64,000 nucleotides of DNA, taken from Methylobacterium oryzae (lineage in GTDB: Bacteria; Pseudomonadota; Alphaproteobacteria; Rhizobiales; Beijerinckiaceae). The first letter of the stretch is position 1. Every line of letters starts with the position of its first letter. Shown one piece after another: positions 1 to 8,310 of this stretch. The stretch spans positions 5,888,001 through 5,952,000 of the forward strand of contig NZ_CP090349.1 of NCBI RefSeq assembly GCF_021398735.1, read 5' to 3'. The notes under the pieces were generated by a model. That model saw only the letters and a list, made by a program, of their open reading frames with translations. It did no database searches and was not told the origin of the DNA. The position numbers and the translations under genes are program-made.

Positions 1-1
1 T

Positions 2-538
2 GCCTACTCGGGAGCGCGGATCGGGGAACTGACAAGTTTGGAGCGTCGGGACATACGCGATGAGGGTGGCATACCAGTGATGGACCTTCGGATCACCAAG
101 ACAGGTCAACCACGAACTGTTCCCCTCCATTCGCATCTCATCGAGCAGGGCTTCTTGGCCTTTGTCGCTTCACGTCCAGAGGGTCCGCTGTTCTATGATC
201 CCGACCGACACAGCGTGGGGACCGCGACTACCCCAAGCGAGCTTCAAAGTCATAAGCTAGGAAGATGGATCCGAGAGAAGGTCAGGCTTGATAAGGGCGT
301 CCATCCCAATCACGGTTGGCGCCACACTTGGAAGACGCGGGCTCTTGAGGCCGGGATTGAGGAACGGTTGAGGGACGCCGTCACGGGCCATAGCGTGGCA
401 TCAGTCGGTCGGCGATACGAGACCCCGACCCTTAGGATGCTTGCGGACGCTATGGGCCGGTTCCCCCGCTACCGTATCGAGCCCATGACAGCGAACGAAT
501 CATTGAGGGAGCCTGATCCACCGCTCCCGAGACGATAG
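2..538 (+). CDS. Tyrosine recombinase/integrase, C-terminal part (cut by window start)
   Basis: The frame is open from base 2, so the N-terminal part lies outside the window. The visible part is a tyrosine recombinase catalytic domain: the first catalytic arginine sits in AYSGARIGEL at the very start, followed by the box II HxxR in HGWRHTWKTRA, the third histidine in TGHSVAS, and the nucleophilic tyrosine in GRRYETP. Such integrases insert islands and prophages at tRNA genes. It reads rightward into an element that ends at a tRNA-like 3' end at 13,346, so this is probably the element's own integrase, with the intact RNA gene to the left of the window. A diverged partial paralog lies at 1803-2087. 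Confidence 0.9.
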   Translation, partial: AYSGARIGELTSLERRDIRDEGGIPVMDLRITKTGQPRTVPLHSHLIEQGFLAFVASRPEGPLFYDPDRHSVGTATTPSELQSHKLGRWIREKVRLDKGVHPNHGWRHTWKTRALEAGIEERLRDAVTGHSVASVGRRYETPTLRMLADAMGRFPRYRIEPMTANESLREPDPPLPRR

Positions 539-642
539 GACGGGAAGCGAACGAACCAAAGCCGCCAGCATCATCCAGCAATCAACGGCCGGGCCGAAGC
601 TGTGGCGGATCGTACCTGAATGCCTCGAAGGATTGTCACAGG

Positions 643-1143
643 CTAATCAGGTCGCGCGCTTCCCTGTCCTGACGCTTCCGCCTTCTCCCCGTCAGTCCCG
701 TGCTTCCTTGACCACCGCGCGTCAATGATCCGGTCAATGCGGCCACCGACCCCGATTAGGAGCAGCAGTAGGATCAGCCCGATTGCGACAGGAAGATAGG
801 CGCCAAGCCCACACGATATCCCAAGCGCGGCCGTGACCCAGATGGCAGCGGCCGTGGTCATACCGTGCACGTGCGATTTGCCCGCGCCCTTAACGATTAC
901 ACCCGCGCCCAAGAAGCCGATGCCAGTGATGACGCCCTGAATGGCCCGGCTGGCGTTCGCGTCGGTATCGGCAGCCGAGAATCCAGAACCTGCCATCGTC
1001 ACAAGGGCAGCGCCGAGACAGACCAACCCCAAAGTGCGAACTCCAACAAGCTTGCCGTGCATCTCCCGATTGAGGCCGACAACCATGCCGGCGACCACAG
1101 ACGCCCCGAGGCGGAGGCACAGATCAGTCGCGGTCATCATCAT
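643..1143 (-). CDS. MgtC/SapB family membrane protein
   Basis: This 166-aa protein has the MgtC N-terminal membrane domain: LRLGASVVAGMVVGLNREM, then VGVRTLGLVCLGAALVT, then IQGVITGIGFLGAGVIVKG and the MTTAAAIWVTAALG segment. About four to five hydrophobic helices are visible, followed by a short basic/acidic tail. The family is linked to magnesium limitation and membrane energetics, but the exact role is unsettled. The C-terminal cytoplasmic domain of classical MgtC is missing, which is common in SapB-type members. It lies 18 bp downstream of the histidine phosphatase on the same strand and may be cotranscribed. Three consecutive ATG codons make the start slightly uncertain. Confidence 0.85.
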   Translation of the reverse strand: MMMTATDLCLRLGASVVAGMVVGLNREMHGKLVGVRTLGLVCLGAALVTMAGSGFSAADTDANASRAIQGVITGIGFLGAGVIVKGAGKSHVHGMTTAAAIWVTAALGISCGLGAYLPVAIGLILLLLLIGVGGRIDRIIDARWSRKHGTDGEKAEASGQGSARPD

Positions 1144-1161
1144 CGTCGGCGAACCGCAGTT

Positions 1162-1746
1162 TCAGCCCTCAAGCTCCGAGAACGGCGCATCGCTGTCACC
1201 GCTCATCAGACGTGGGGATAGTTGGCGGAACGACCAGGGAGCGTCAGGGACCGCCCTATCGAACCGGAGAACCACGTCGAAGCGGTCCCCGTCCCATTTG
1301 GTCGGAACGCCGGGGATGGTCTGGGAGCCCTTGAGAGCCGGGATCAGGTCCGTGACGATGGCCTTATGCTCCCAGAAGACGATCACCACCCCGGTTAGGC
1401 TCCGTATCTCATCCGCGAGTTCGTGCTCTTGCGAGACCCCATAGTCCGCCCTGAGGGGTAGTTGCAGGCGTTCGGCTAGGGGCGTCGCGGTCTCAAACGG
1501 TCGGTGGCTGAACTTGGCTTTCTTGAACACAGGCTCGGGCTTGGCCGCGTAGATGACGTTTGGCTTAGTGTAGTCGGAACTGCACAGGTCGGATCCGAAC
1601 AATGCCGCCCATGCTCCGGCCCTTTGCCATCCCCGTATCACGAGGGACTTATCGTCAATGGTGCCGTCTGCCGTGGTGCCATCCCCTGGGAAGCTACCAC
1701 CCGGCTTCTCGGCATGACGGATGAACATGACAGTCAGTGCGGACAT
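1162..1746 (-). CDS. Histidine phosphatase family protein
   Basis: The protein (194 aa) begins with VMFIRHAEKPGG, the RHxE phosphohistidine motif of the phosphoglycerate mutase-like superfamily. A second conserved histidine is in VIVFWEHKAIV. Spacing and length fit a small histidine phosphatase rather than a full mutase. The substrate cannot be told from sequence. It is the first gene of a probable two-gene unit with the MgtC-like gene, inside the integrated element. Confidence 0.75.
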   Translation of the reverse strand: MSALTVMFIRHAEKPGGSFPGDGTTADGTIDDKSLVIRGWQRAGAWAALFGSDLCSSDYTKPNVIYAAKPEPVFKKAKFSHRPFETATPLAERLQLPLRADYGVSQEHELADEIRSLTGVVIVFWEHKAIVTDLIPALKGSQTIPGVPTKWDGDRFDVVLRFDRAVPDAPWSFRQLSPRLMSGDSDAPFSELEG

Positions 1747-1802
1747 AAGGGCTCAGTGGCTCGGGTGCGGCTTGTTGGTGTGTCGGCTCCCGGTAGCAAC
1801 TA

Positions 1803-2087
1803 GTGCCCATTGCCAAGCCTAACAGGGTGACCGCCGAGGCCGAACTGAGAGGGCACAAGGTCGGCAAGTGGGTTCGTGAGACCGTCAAGCTCGACCCAGG
1901 AGTCGATCCCAATCACGGCTGGCGACACACTTGGAAGACACGCGCACTCGGAGCCGGGATCGAGGAACGCCTACGCGACGCAATCACCGGCCATCGTGTC
2001 GCGTCGGCGGGGAGACGATACGAGACCCCGACCCTGGCGATGTTGGCTGATGCGATGGAGCGGTTTCTACGCTACCCCATGGCATAG
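1803..2087 (+). pseudogene. Truncated tyrosine integrase paralog
   Basis: The 94-aa frame matches the catalytic end of the integrase at bases 2-538 almost residue for residue: KVGKWVRETVKLD, HGWRHTWKTRALGAG, ITGHRVASAGRRYETP. It lacks the SGARIGEL region with the first catalytic arginine, and a stop codon sits just before it. It is therefore a decayed remnant. The DNA of the two copies is clearly diverged, so this is a separate integrase of the same subfamily left by another insertion, not a recent duplication. Confidence 0.8.
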
Positions 2088-2166
2088 CAACTTCGACCGA
2101 ACCGCTCGCGCATACGTATCAGCAGAGAGGGATACGAGATGCCTACTGTCAGAATATTGGCCGCAG

Positions 2167-3468
2167 CTACTCGCCTTTATCCTCGGTACGGATGGCGCTA
2201 CTATCTTCCAGCTCGATCTTATCGGCGGTATATTGAAACGGCCGAGCAGACGCATACGCTTTGAACAAACTATCGCTAAATCTATAATGTCGCTCCCGAG
2301 TCTTCTGCAACACTGCACCAAACTTTTCTGATACTAAATGTCCAACGTAAACTGAGATTGCTCCCGTGTCCATGCCGCGAGCCATAGCAATACGCGGATA
2401 TACGACGCTAGTATTTATTTCATCTCCATCTGAATCGGCAAACGATTTAAGGACAAACTCTCTTACGTATGAATGACCGATCGCTTTAAGGTACGAGCCT
2501 TCTTGTACCTTAGCTGTGCCCTTGTTGGCAATCTCAGCTAGCACTTCCCGCGCCATACTCTCGGTGATTACTTTAAGACCGTTCGAGACTGCATTTATTA
2601 AAGAGTGCTTACCAAGTAGATGAACATAGTATGGATGCCCCTTAGCAATCTGTATTATCCAGTCCCGTGCCTCTGATGAGAATGAAATGCCTACTTTCTC
2701 TAGCACTACGTGAGCGTTCTCGAATATAACACCCAATTCTTCATTGCTCATCGGCGGCATTTCTACACAGCCGTCGGATATCTGTCTTACGATGGATTCA
2801 TGTCCCGCAATAAGTTCTTGGGGCGTCGTCCCAACACCGACCAGAGCGAACTTAACTCGAGGATCAGCGCCTCTGGCACGAATGATTGACGGCAAATCGT
2901 CCCGATTCTTTATACGGTCAACCTCGTCAATAATGAACAGTATTCCAGATACCACGCCGCTACTAAGTATGTGGTTGATAGCATTGCCGAATGTGGCATA
3001 CAGGTCCTGCTCCACAGACTCTCTTGACAGAGTATCACTGTTGTTTAGCTTCCCACTCAGGCTAAATATTTTGACGTTGAGGCCGCCCCCTACTTCGCTT
3101 CCCGCAGTCGTCTTCTCGACCTTGTAAGGTATCCAGGGCGCAAGGGCCGTATCGTCTGTCAAAAGTCGAAGGATCAAGGCGCGAACATCGGTGACACTAT
3201 CATCACATTCGATGCTTACCACCAAGAAATCAGGCGCAACATCGGGCTTCAATGTAAGTTTATCTATGACGCCTGTATCGCCCTGCGCTAAACTGGCAAG
3301 CTGTGCCGCAAGTGACGATTTCCCTACCCCACGGTTGCCGTAGATTACTATTTGAGTTCCTTGCGACAGAAGGGCGATAGATACGGCATCCAGTTGTGAT
3401 TGCCTACCAGCGAACCGCGATGGATCGCCGATTGCCAAGGCTGGCGTGAAGACATTGAGTATATCCAC
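2167..3468 (-). CDS. AAA-type ATPase of the ORC1/CDC6 or STAND-like group
   Basis: The 433-aa protein has a Walker A at about residues 44-52 (GNRGVGKSS), a Walker B at about 178-182 (FIIDE) in the LFIIDEVDRI context, and a sensor-like ALVGVGTTP near 210. The rest is helical and probably ends in a winged-helix region. Such ORC-like ATPases appear in mobile elements, where they act in replication, partition or defence; no partner is visible beside it. The start is GTG. The gene is much more AT-rich than the rest of the window, with many AAT, ATA and TTA codons, so it was probably acquired from a different donor than its neighbours. Confidence 0.75.
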   Translation of the reverse strand: MDILNVFTPALAIGDPSRFAGRQSQLDAVSIALLSQGTQIVIYGNRGVGKSSLAAQLASLAQGDTGVIDKLTLKPDVAPDFLVVSIECDDSVTDVRALILRLLTDDTALAPWIPYKVEKTTAGSEVGGGLNVKIFSLSGKLNNSDTLSRESVEQDLYATFGNAINHILSSGVVSGILFIIDEVDRIKNRDDLPSIIRARGADPRVKFALVGVGTTPQELIAGHESIVRQISDGCVEMPPMSNEELGVIFENAHVVLEKVGISFSSEARDWIIQIAKGHPYYVHLLGKHSLINAVSNGLKVITESMAREVLAEIANKGTAKVQEGSYLKAIGHSYVREFVLKSFADSDGDEINTSVVYPRIAMARGMDTGAISVYVGHLVSEKFGAVLQKTRERHYRFSDSLFKAYASARPFQYTADKIELEDSSAIRTEDKGE

Positions 3469-3764
3469 TCTGTTCTTACCTCGATGACGGCTTGAAATGC
3501 TTCGTAAACTGCGGCTGACCTCAAACGCAAATCAGAGCTTTCGTCGCACCTCTGTAATGACGTCACACTATGTGCCTCGGCAGCCGCTTACAGCCCCCGC
3601 CAGAAGCGCTTCTCGGCTGATGCTGTCCAAACTGAGTAAACCCGAGCGAGACAACGGCGCGAGACAGCCCGCACCATCGAATGATGTCTCGTATGGGTTT
3701 CCGTCGAGATTGCGAGACGCTAAGGTGGGCGGGTCTAGAACCATCCGAGACAGATGCTCCACCT

Positions 3765-4355
3765 ATGGCTATCTACGGTTACGCTCGCGTGAGTTCATCA
3801 TCTCAGAGTTTGGCGATTCAGCAAGAGGCGTTGGAAGCCTCAGGTTGCGACGTGATCCGATCCGAGAAGGTGACCGGCACGAAGCTGGAAGGTCGAAGCG
3901 AACTGGAAACAATCATACAGTTCGCGCGCGCAGGAGATTCTATAACTGTTACACGGATTGACCGACTGGCGAGATCGGTGGCGGACCTTGCTGCTATCCT
4001 TGCCCGGCTTGAGGCAAAGGGCGTGTCCCTAAGGGTCCTTGAGCAGCCGGTCGACACGTCCACGGCAGCCGGGCGGTGCTTCCTACAAATGCTCAGTGTC
4101 TTCGCCGAGTTTGAGACAGCGATCCGCCGAGAACGCCAGCTTGAGGGCATCGCGAAGGCCAAGGTCGAGGGCGTCTACAAAGGCAGGAAGGCCACCATCG
4201 ACGCCGAACGGATCAAGGCACTGGCCGCACAGGGAATGGGTGCCACGGCCATCGCTAAGGAGCTGAAAGTCGGTAGGGCATCGGTCTACCGGCTGCTGCA
4301 AGGGTCGGATCAGTCCCCTCGCGCAGAAGGTTCGGGGATCGGAAGGGCTGTTTGA
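3765..4355 (+). CDS. Serine recombinase, resolvase/invertase family
   Basis: The 196-aa protein opens with MAIYGYARVSSSSQSLAIQ; the first serine of the YARVSS motif is the catalytic nucleophile. DRLARSVADL and the conserved AEFETAIRRERQLEGIAKA helix follow, and the C-terminus is a helix-turn-helix (GMGATAIAKELKVGRASVYRLL). This is a complete small resolvase/invertase that cuts and rejoins DNA through a 5' phosphoserine. Longer in-frame starts upstream exist, but family homology begins at this ATG. No invertible segment or transposon ends were found next to it. Confidence 0.9.
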   Translation: MAIYGYARVSSSSQSLAIQQEALEASGCDVIRSEKVTGTKLEGRSELETIIQFARAGDSITVTRIDRLARSVADLAAILARLEAKGVSLRVLEQPVDTSTAAGRCFLQMLSVFAEFETAIRRERQLEGIAKAKVEGVYKGRKATIDAERIKALAAQGMGATAIAKELKVGRASVYRLLQGSDQSPRAEGSGIGRAV

Positions 4356-4400
4356 AGGGCCGTTTATCCGTAGAACGCCGATCCGAGCACAAGGCCCTTC
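4354..4400. terminator. Inverted repeat between resolvase and glycohydrolase
   Basis: GAAGGGCC at 4354-4361 pairs with GGCCCTTC at 4393-4400, with a 31-nt loop. The left arm overlaps the resolvase stop codon and the right arm ends 3 nt before the next start codon. It could be a weak terminator or an RNA structure covering the ribosome binding site of the downstream gene. No U-tract follows. Confidence 0.35.
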
Positions 4401-4403
4401 TGA

Positions 4404-5312
4404 ATGTCCGAAACGATCCGCAACCGTGCCCTTGGGGCATTCATCGGCCTTGCTGTCGGTGATGCCCTAGGGACGACGCTTGAGTTTGAGGCCAGGGACG
4501 CGAAGGCACCGGTCTATGACATGGTCGGAGGCGGCCCGTTCGATCTGCTCCCGGGACAGTGGACTGACGACACGTCCATGGCTCTCTGTCTCGCCGACTC
4601 ACTGATAGCCTGCGATGGCCTCAACGAACGCGATCTGATGGAACGGTTCTGCCGGTGGTATCGGGTCGGCGAGAACTCCTGCACAGGCGGTTGCTTCGAT
4701 ATCGGCGTGACGACCCGCGAAGCCTTGGAACTGTTTCGACGCACCGATGATCCCCTGGCCGGTCCTACGGATGCCAGGACAGCCGGAAATGGATCCATCA
4801 TGCGCCTCGCTCCCGTGGTCCTACGCCACTGGAACGATACCGAACGCCTGAGGGATGTGAGCCGGCGTCAGAGCTACACGACACACGGTGCTGATGAGGC
4901 CGTGGACGCCTGTGATGCCCTGGCGACGGTCCTGGCCTCGCTGATTGCCGGAAAGCCTCTCAGGGTCGTGCTCGCCGGATCGCATGGCGCCTACTGTTCT
5001 GGGGTTCAGACGGTCATGAATGGTTCGTATCGAGGCAAGGCACGATCCGCGATCCGATCCTCGGGCTATGTGGTTCATACCCTTGAAGCGGCCCTTTGGT
5101 GCGTATCCGAGACGACGACGTTCAGGGATGCCGTGCTTCTGGCCGTGAACCTGGGCGACGATGCCGATACGGTAGGAGCAGTCACCGGACAGATTGCGGG
5201 AGCGACTTACGGTGTCTCATCCATCCCCGAGGAATGGTTTAACCGCCTCGCCTGGAATGATCGTATGGTTGAGACCGCACAACAGTTATACGAAGCAAGC
5301 ATCAGGGCGTGA
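4404..5312 (+). CDS. ADP-ribosylglycohydrolase (DraG/ARH family)
   Basis: The 302-aa protein carries the two dinuclear-metal motifs of the ADP-ribosylglycohydrolase family: GQWTDDTSMALCLADSL at residues 51-67, and LGDDADTVGAVTGQIAGATYG near the C-terminus, plus the central GNGSIMRLAPV loop. It starts with RALGAFIGLAVGDALG, typical of the fold. These enzymes remove ADP-ribose from proteins or related substrates. No dinitrogenase reductase genes are nearby, so a DraG role in nitrogen fixation is not supported. In a mobile element it may reverse toxin-type ADP-ribosylation. The last 11 bases overlap the end of the convergent gene at 5302-5799. Confidence 0.88.
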   Translation: MSETIRNRALGAFIGLAVGDALGTTLEFEARDAKAPVYDMVGGGPFDLLPGQWTDDTSMALCLADSLIACDGLNERDLMERFCRWYRVGENSCTGGCFDIGVTTREALELFRRTDDPLAGPTDARTAGNGSIMRLAPVVLRHWNDTERLRDVSRRQSYTTHGADEAVDACDALATVLASLIAGKPLRVVLAGSHGAYCSGVQTVMNGSYRGKARSAIRSSGYVVHTLEAALWCVSETTTFRDAVLLAVNLGDDADTVGAVTGQIAGATYGVSSIPEEWFNRLAWNDRMVETAQQLYEASIRA

Positions 5313-5799
5313 CGATTTCGAAATCTATGCCCGCGTGATCGTACGTCGCATCCCACTCACCACCATCCTGTAAGCGGAAGCCGAAGCATAGGGCATGATC
5401 CAGCCAATCGGTCGCTTCCATCCAGTCATAGAACGAAACCGAGTCGGCAAAGGCCCGGTCGAAGCTCATCTGAAACTCAGCACAGGCCGATATGACGGGA
5501 AGCGGGCCATTCTCGAAGCTGCACGATAACAGTTGTACGGAACGCGCCTGGATAGCGCTCTCAGGATGCAGCAGGCCCTTATCGCGATGCTCAGACTCAG
5601 GTTCAATCCGCGCGTAGAGTAACGGTTCAACGGTGCGCCTGACGACCGCCCATTGATCCCTGGGCCACGATCTATGCCACCCTCGATCATTCCATAGCTG
5701 TTCGCACTGAAAGATAGCGGGCGGTAGGATCGGCTTGGGATCCTCCGTAAGGTCGGGCGTACCGTTCTTAAGGCAGGCTAGGACGGCATGACTGTGCAT
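5302..5799 (-). CDS. Hypothetical protein, 165 aa
   Basis: I do not recognise a family. The protein is soluble, rich in Trp and Asp, with no signal peptide or membrane span (for example CEQLWNDRGWHRSWPRDQW and SFYDWMEATDWLDHALC). It converges on the ADP-ribosylglycohydrolase with an 11-bp overlap of the 3' ends. A TATAAT hexamer lies only 5 nt upstream of the ATG, which suggests a leaderless mRNA. Coding potential is supported by length, promoter placement and lack of a better frame on the other strand. Confidence 0.6.
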   Translation of the reverse strand: MHSHAVLACLKNGTPDLTEDPKPILPPAIFQCEQLWNDRGWHRSWPRDQWAVVRRTVEPLLYARIEPESEHRDKGLLHPESAIQARSVQLLSCSFENGPLPVISACAEFQMSFDRAFADSVSFYDWMEATDWLDHALCFGFRLQDGGEWDATYDHAGIDFEIVTP

Positions 5800-5804
5800 C
5801 AGCG

Positions 5805-5810
5805 ATTATA
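5805..5810 (-). promoter_or_regulatory. Candidate -10 box giving a leaderless transcript
   Basis: On the minus strand a perfect TATAAT ends 5 nt before the ATG of the 165-aa gene. A TTATCC hexamer 17 nt upstream is a poor -35 (3 of 6 matches to TTGACA). A start site about 7 nt after the -10 would fall at the A of the start codon. There is no Shine-Dalgarno sequence. Confidence 0.45.
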
Positions 5811-5907
5811 GCACATTGCCCCCAATGGGATAATGTAAAATCTCATCGGGTGGGCTGTATCTATTAGGTGGCATCGCAACCTCTTGATGTCGCCTTAGGT
5901 CGTTCGA

Positions 5908-7899
5908 CTAATCTGTTAATCCTTCTGGAAGTCCGGCCATTCGCAAGCCCTCTATGATGAGTTGATACTCTTTCAAAAAGGTCGGATTCCGGGACCAATC
6001 CGCTTTGGCCCATTTCTGCACGGTGTAACCCGGCATAAGAGTCAACACTTTCTGGACCGATTCTCTCGCTCTTTCTTTCTCACCAAGCCAAGCATTAGCT
6101 GCGGCGAGGTCGATATAAGCTTGCCAATACGGAACGTCGGATACTGAACGCTCACACCAAGATATAGCTTTGTCCCATTCCCCTTGATGGACATATGAAT
6201 GGCACATCCAATATTTCCATATGTTTGCAAGCGGGTCTCTTGGGCTAAGCCGCAACGCTGTAGTGATGAGTGGTCGCGATTCAACTGATTTACCCATCAA
6301 TATTTTAGTTAGCCCCGCCGTAGCGTAGGCAACGGCCAGATTTCGATCACTTTCTATTGCCGATCTATATTCGATTTCCGCGCCTTCCAGTTCGCGCTTA
6401 GCTCTAAGAACATCGCCTTTTACCATCCTCCCGACAGCATTTAAGGGATCTGCATTCAACACGATCGATATACTATGTTCCGCCAGCTCAATGTCTTTTG
6501 TCAGATCGTCACTCCATCGAGTAACAGCTATTGCAGCAAGTGTACGTGCGAGGCCAAGATGCGCCTGAAACAATGTGGGATCAATGTCCAGAGCTTTTTC
6601 AAATATCTTTCGCGCCTCAATCATGCTCTGTTTAGTTCTAGGTTTATTATAAATGGAAAACCCGATCATCGCCAGATCGGCCGCGGAAGGGCTACCTGAT
6701 CTGTCTCGAATAACTCGAAGGCTTTCCGCTTGAGTAAGCTGAACATCAAGTGATCTAGCAAGTCTAGCCACGAAATCAGCTTGTATTTCCCCAAGTCGGC
6801 TACGCTCGCCTTCGAATCGATCGGCCCACACATGACTCCCTGTTTCTGTTGAAATGAGCTGTGCGTTTAGAACAACATGGTCTCCGGTCCTTCTGACGCT
6901 TCCTTCTAGAGCGTAACGGACACCAAGATCCCGTCCTATTTGCTTGATGTCTACAGCCTTTCCTTTGTAACTGAAGGCCGTGTTGCGGGCTATCACGAAG
7001 CTGCCGGCAAGGTGCGAAAGATCAGTGGTCAGGTCTTCTGTGAGGCCATCGGCGAAGAACTCCTGCTCTGGGTCGTTGCTCAGATTGGCAAAGGGCAGCA
7101 CAACGATTGAGAGGGGCGGCAGAGGCTTCGGCGGGAGACCGTTCTGGACGGCAAGCGTGCTCTGAGCTTTGGGTGGTTGGGTCGGCCACAAGGACCATGA
7201 CAAGCCGCCTACGACCGCGACTGCGACAACCCCAACCATGGAGGCGAGCCCGACAAGGCCGAATCGCCGAGGGCTTTCAGTAGCAATCTGAGGGCCGGGC
7301 TGTCTCACTGCTCCGTTCAGCTCAGGTGCATTCTCGGTGTCGTCGTCCTCGTCGTCGATAGGTACAGCGAGGGCCTGAACAGCGTGAGCGGATAGGGCAA
7401 ACACGCCGACAGGCCGAGCGATGTTTTTGAGTTCGAGCTTACCCATGTCCTCGAACTGGTAGGGCAACCTATCCCGGACTTGTTCATGGACCGAACGTGA
7501 GACGCACAGGCCGCCCGGTTCGGCCAGGGGCTCAAGGCGCGCGGCAACGTTGACCCCGTCCCCAAACAGATCCCCGTCCGGTTGAGCGATCACGTCGCCC
7601 ACGTTGATCCCAAAGCGCAGCCGGAAGCGTTTGTCCTCTGGCAGGGTTGGTTCCAGATCCGTCGTCGCACGTTGGATGCGGACGGCGCAGGCTACGGCTT
7701 TGAGCGGGCTTGGGAACTCAACCAACAGACCATCGCCCATGGTTTTGACGATCCGGCCTTGGGCCGATTTGATGGCTGGATCCGTGATGTCGCGACGTAG
7801 GGCTTTAAGGCGCCGGATCGTGCCCGCTTCGTCCAGGCCCATCAGTCGGCTGTAACCGACGATATCGGCCACCATGATGGCAGCGAGACGCCTACTCAT
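5908..7899 (-). CDS. Class III adenylate/guanylate cyclase with TolB-like domain and TPRs
   Basis: The chosen start gives MSRRLAAIMVADIVGYSRL and has a GGAGG upstream; a 44-aa longer frame lacks homology. Residues 1-170 are a class III nucleotide cyclase catalytic domain: metal Asp in VADIVGYS, then GRIVKTMGDGLLVEF, and LFGDGVNVAARLEPLAEPGG. A single membrane helix follows at about 220-245. Next is a TolB/FlgO-like segment (SIVVLPFANLSNDPEQEFFADGLTEDL to HVWADRFEG), then about six TPR units. This architecture, cytosolic cyclase plus membrane anchor plus TPR sensor, is common in Rhizobiales. Product and activating signal are unknown. Confidence 0.88.
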   Translation of the reverse strand: MSRRLAAIMVADIVGYSRLMGLDEAGTIRRLKALRRDITDPAIKSAQGRIVKTMGDGLLVEFPSPLKAVACAVRIQRATTDLEPTLPEDKRFRLRFGINVGDVIAQPDGDLFGDGVNVAARLEPLAEPGGLCVSRSVHEQVRDRLPYQFEDMGKLELKNIARPVGVFALSAHAVQALAVPIDDEDDDTENAPELNGAVRQPGPQIATESPRRFGLVGLASMVGVVAVAVVGGLSWSLWPTQPPKAQSTLAVQNGLPPKPLPPLSIVVLPFANLSNDPEQEFFADGLTEDLTTDLSHLAGSFVIARNTAFSYKGKAVDIKQIGRDLGVRYALEGSVRRTGDHVVLNAQLISTETGSHVWADRFEGERSRLGEIQADFVARLARSLDVQLTQAESLRVIRDRSGSPSAADLAMIGFSIYNKPRTKQSMIEARKIFEKALDIDPTLFQAHLGLARTLAAIAVTRWSDDLTKDIELAEHSISIVLNADPLNAVGRMVKGDVLRAKRELEGAEIEYRSAIESDRNLAVAYATAGLTKILMGKSVESRPLITTALRLSPRDPLANIWKYWMCHSYVHQGEWDKAISWCERSVSDVPYWQAYIDLAAANAWLGEKERARESVQKVLTLMPGYTVQKWAKADWSRNPTFLKEYQLIIEGLRMAGLPEGLTD

Positions 7900-8088
7900 C
7901 GCCCTCCCATCCTCCGGCTGTCGACCGAAACCGAGCCGCTTCCTTGGAACTATCGTAACATGGAATCGCACTTTGAATGCAAGAGCGGCATGGCTGTTAT
8001 CTCTTTCCGACATAGGAGTGCGGAGTGGCACCGAACCGGAATCAGCATTGCGGCATCCTTACCTCATAGCCAAACCGGGAGGCGACCG

Positions 8089-8310
8089 ATGTTAAGGCAT
8101 GTAGCCGGTCTCGTAACCGCTATGTTGAGTAAATCGAAGGACATTCGCGACCTTAGTCGCTTCGATTGTAGATGTCTCGAGGATATAGGTCTGGATCCCA
8201 AGGATATGGAGCGCGCTAGCGATTGGCATTGTTGCCGACATGCGCATCATCCGTCTTGGGATGATGATGTAAGATACTGCGGACGGCATGATTTTCGGCA
8301 GCATACCTAA
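8089..8310 (+). CDS. DUF1127-type small protein
   Basis: A 73-aa peptide starting at the ATG with a GGGAGG ribosome binding site 6 nt upstream. It contains LSRFDCRCLEDIGLDPKDMERA, which fits the DUF1127 (YjiS-like) consensus of a short LSRLDDRMLxDIGLxRxDIE helix pair. The tail is unusually rich in His, Cys and Trp (SDWHCCRHAHHPSWDDD), unlike most members and suggestive of metal binding. DUF1127 proteins in alphaproteobacteria have been linked to phosphate, carbon and RNA homeostasis. It is divergent from the cyclase gene. Confidence 0.7.
   Translation: MLRHVAGLVTAMLSKSKDIRDLSRFDCRCLEDIGLDPKDMERASDWHCCRHAHHPSWDDDVRYCGRHDFRQHT

Noticed and set aside
3558..3565. TGACGTCA palindrome upstream of the AAA ATPase gene.
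   Set aside because: An 8-bp palindrome is expected by chance in a window of this size, and no second copy or clear promoter relation was seen.
4404..5312. DraG of the nitrogenase control system.
   Set aside because: The fold fits, but no draT or nif genes are present and the gene lies in a mobile element, so the specific name was not used.
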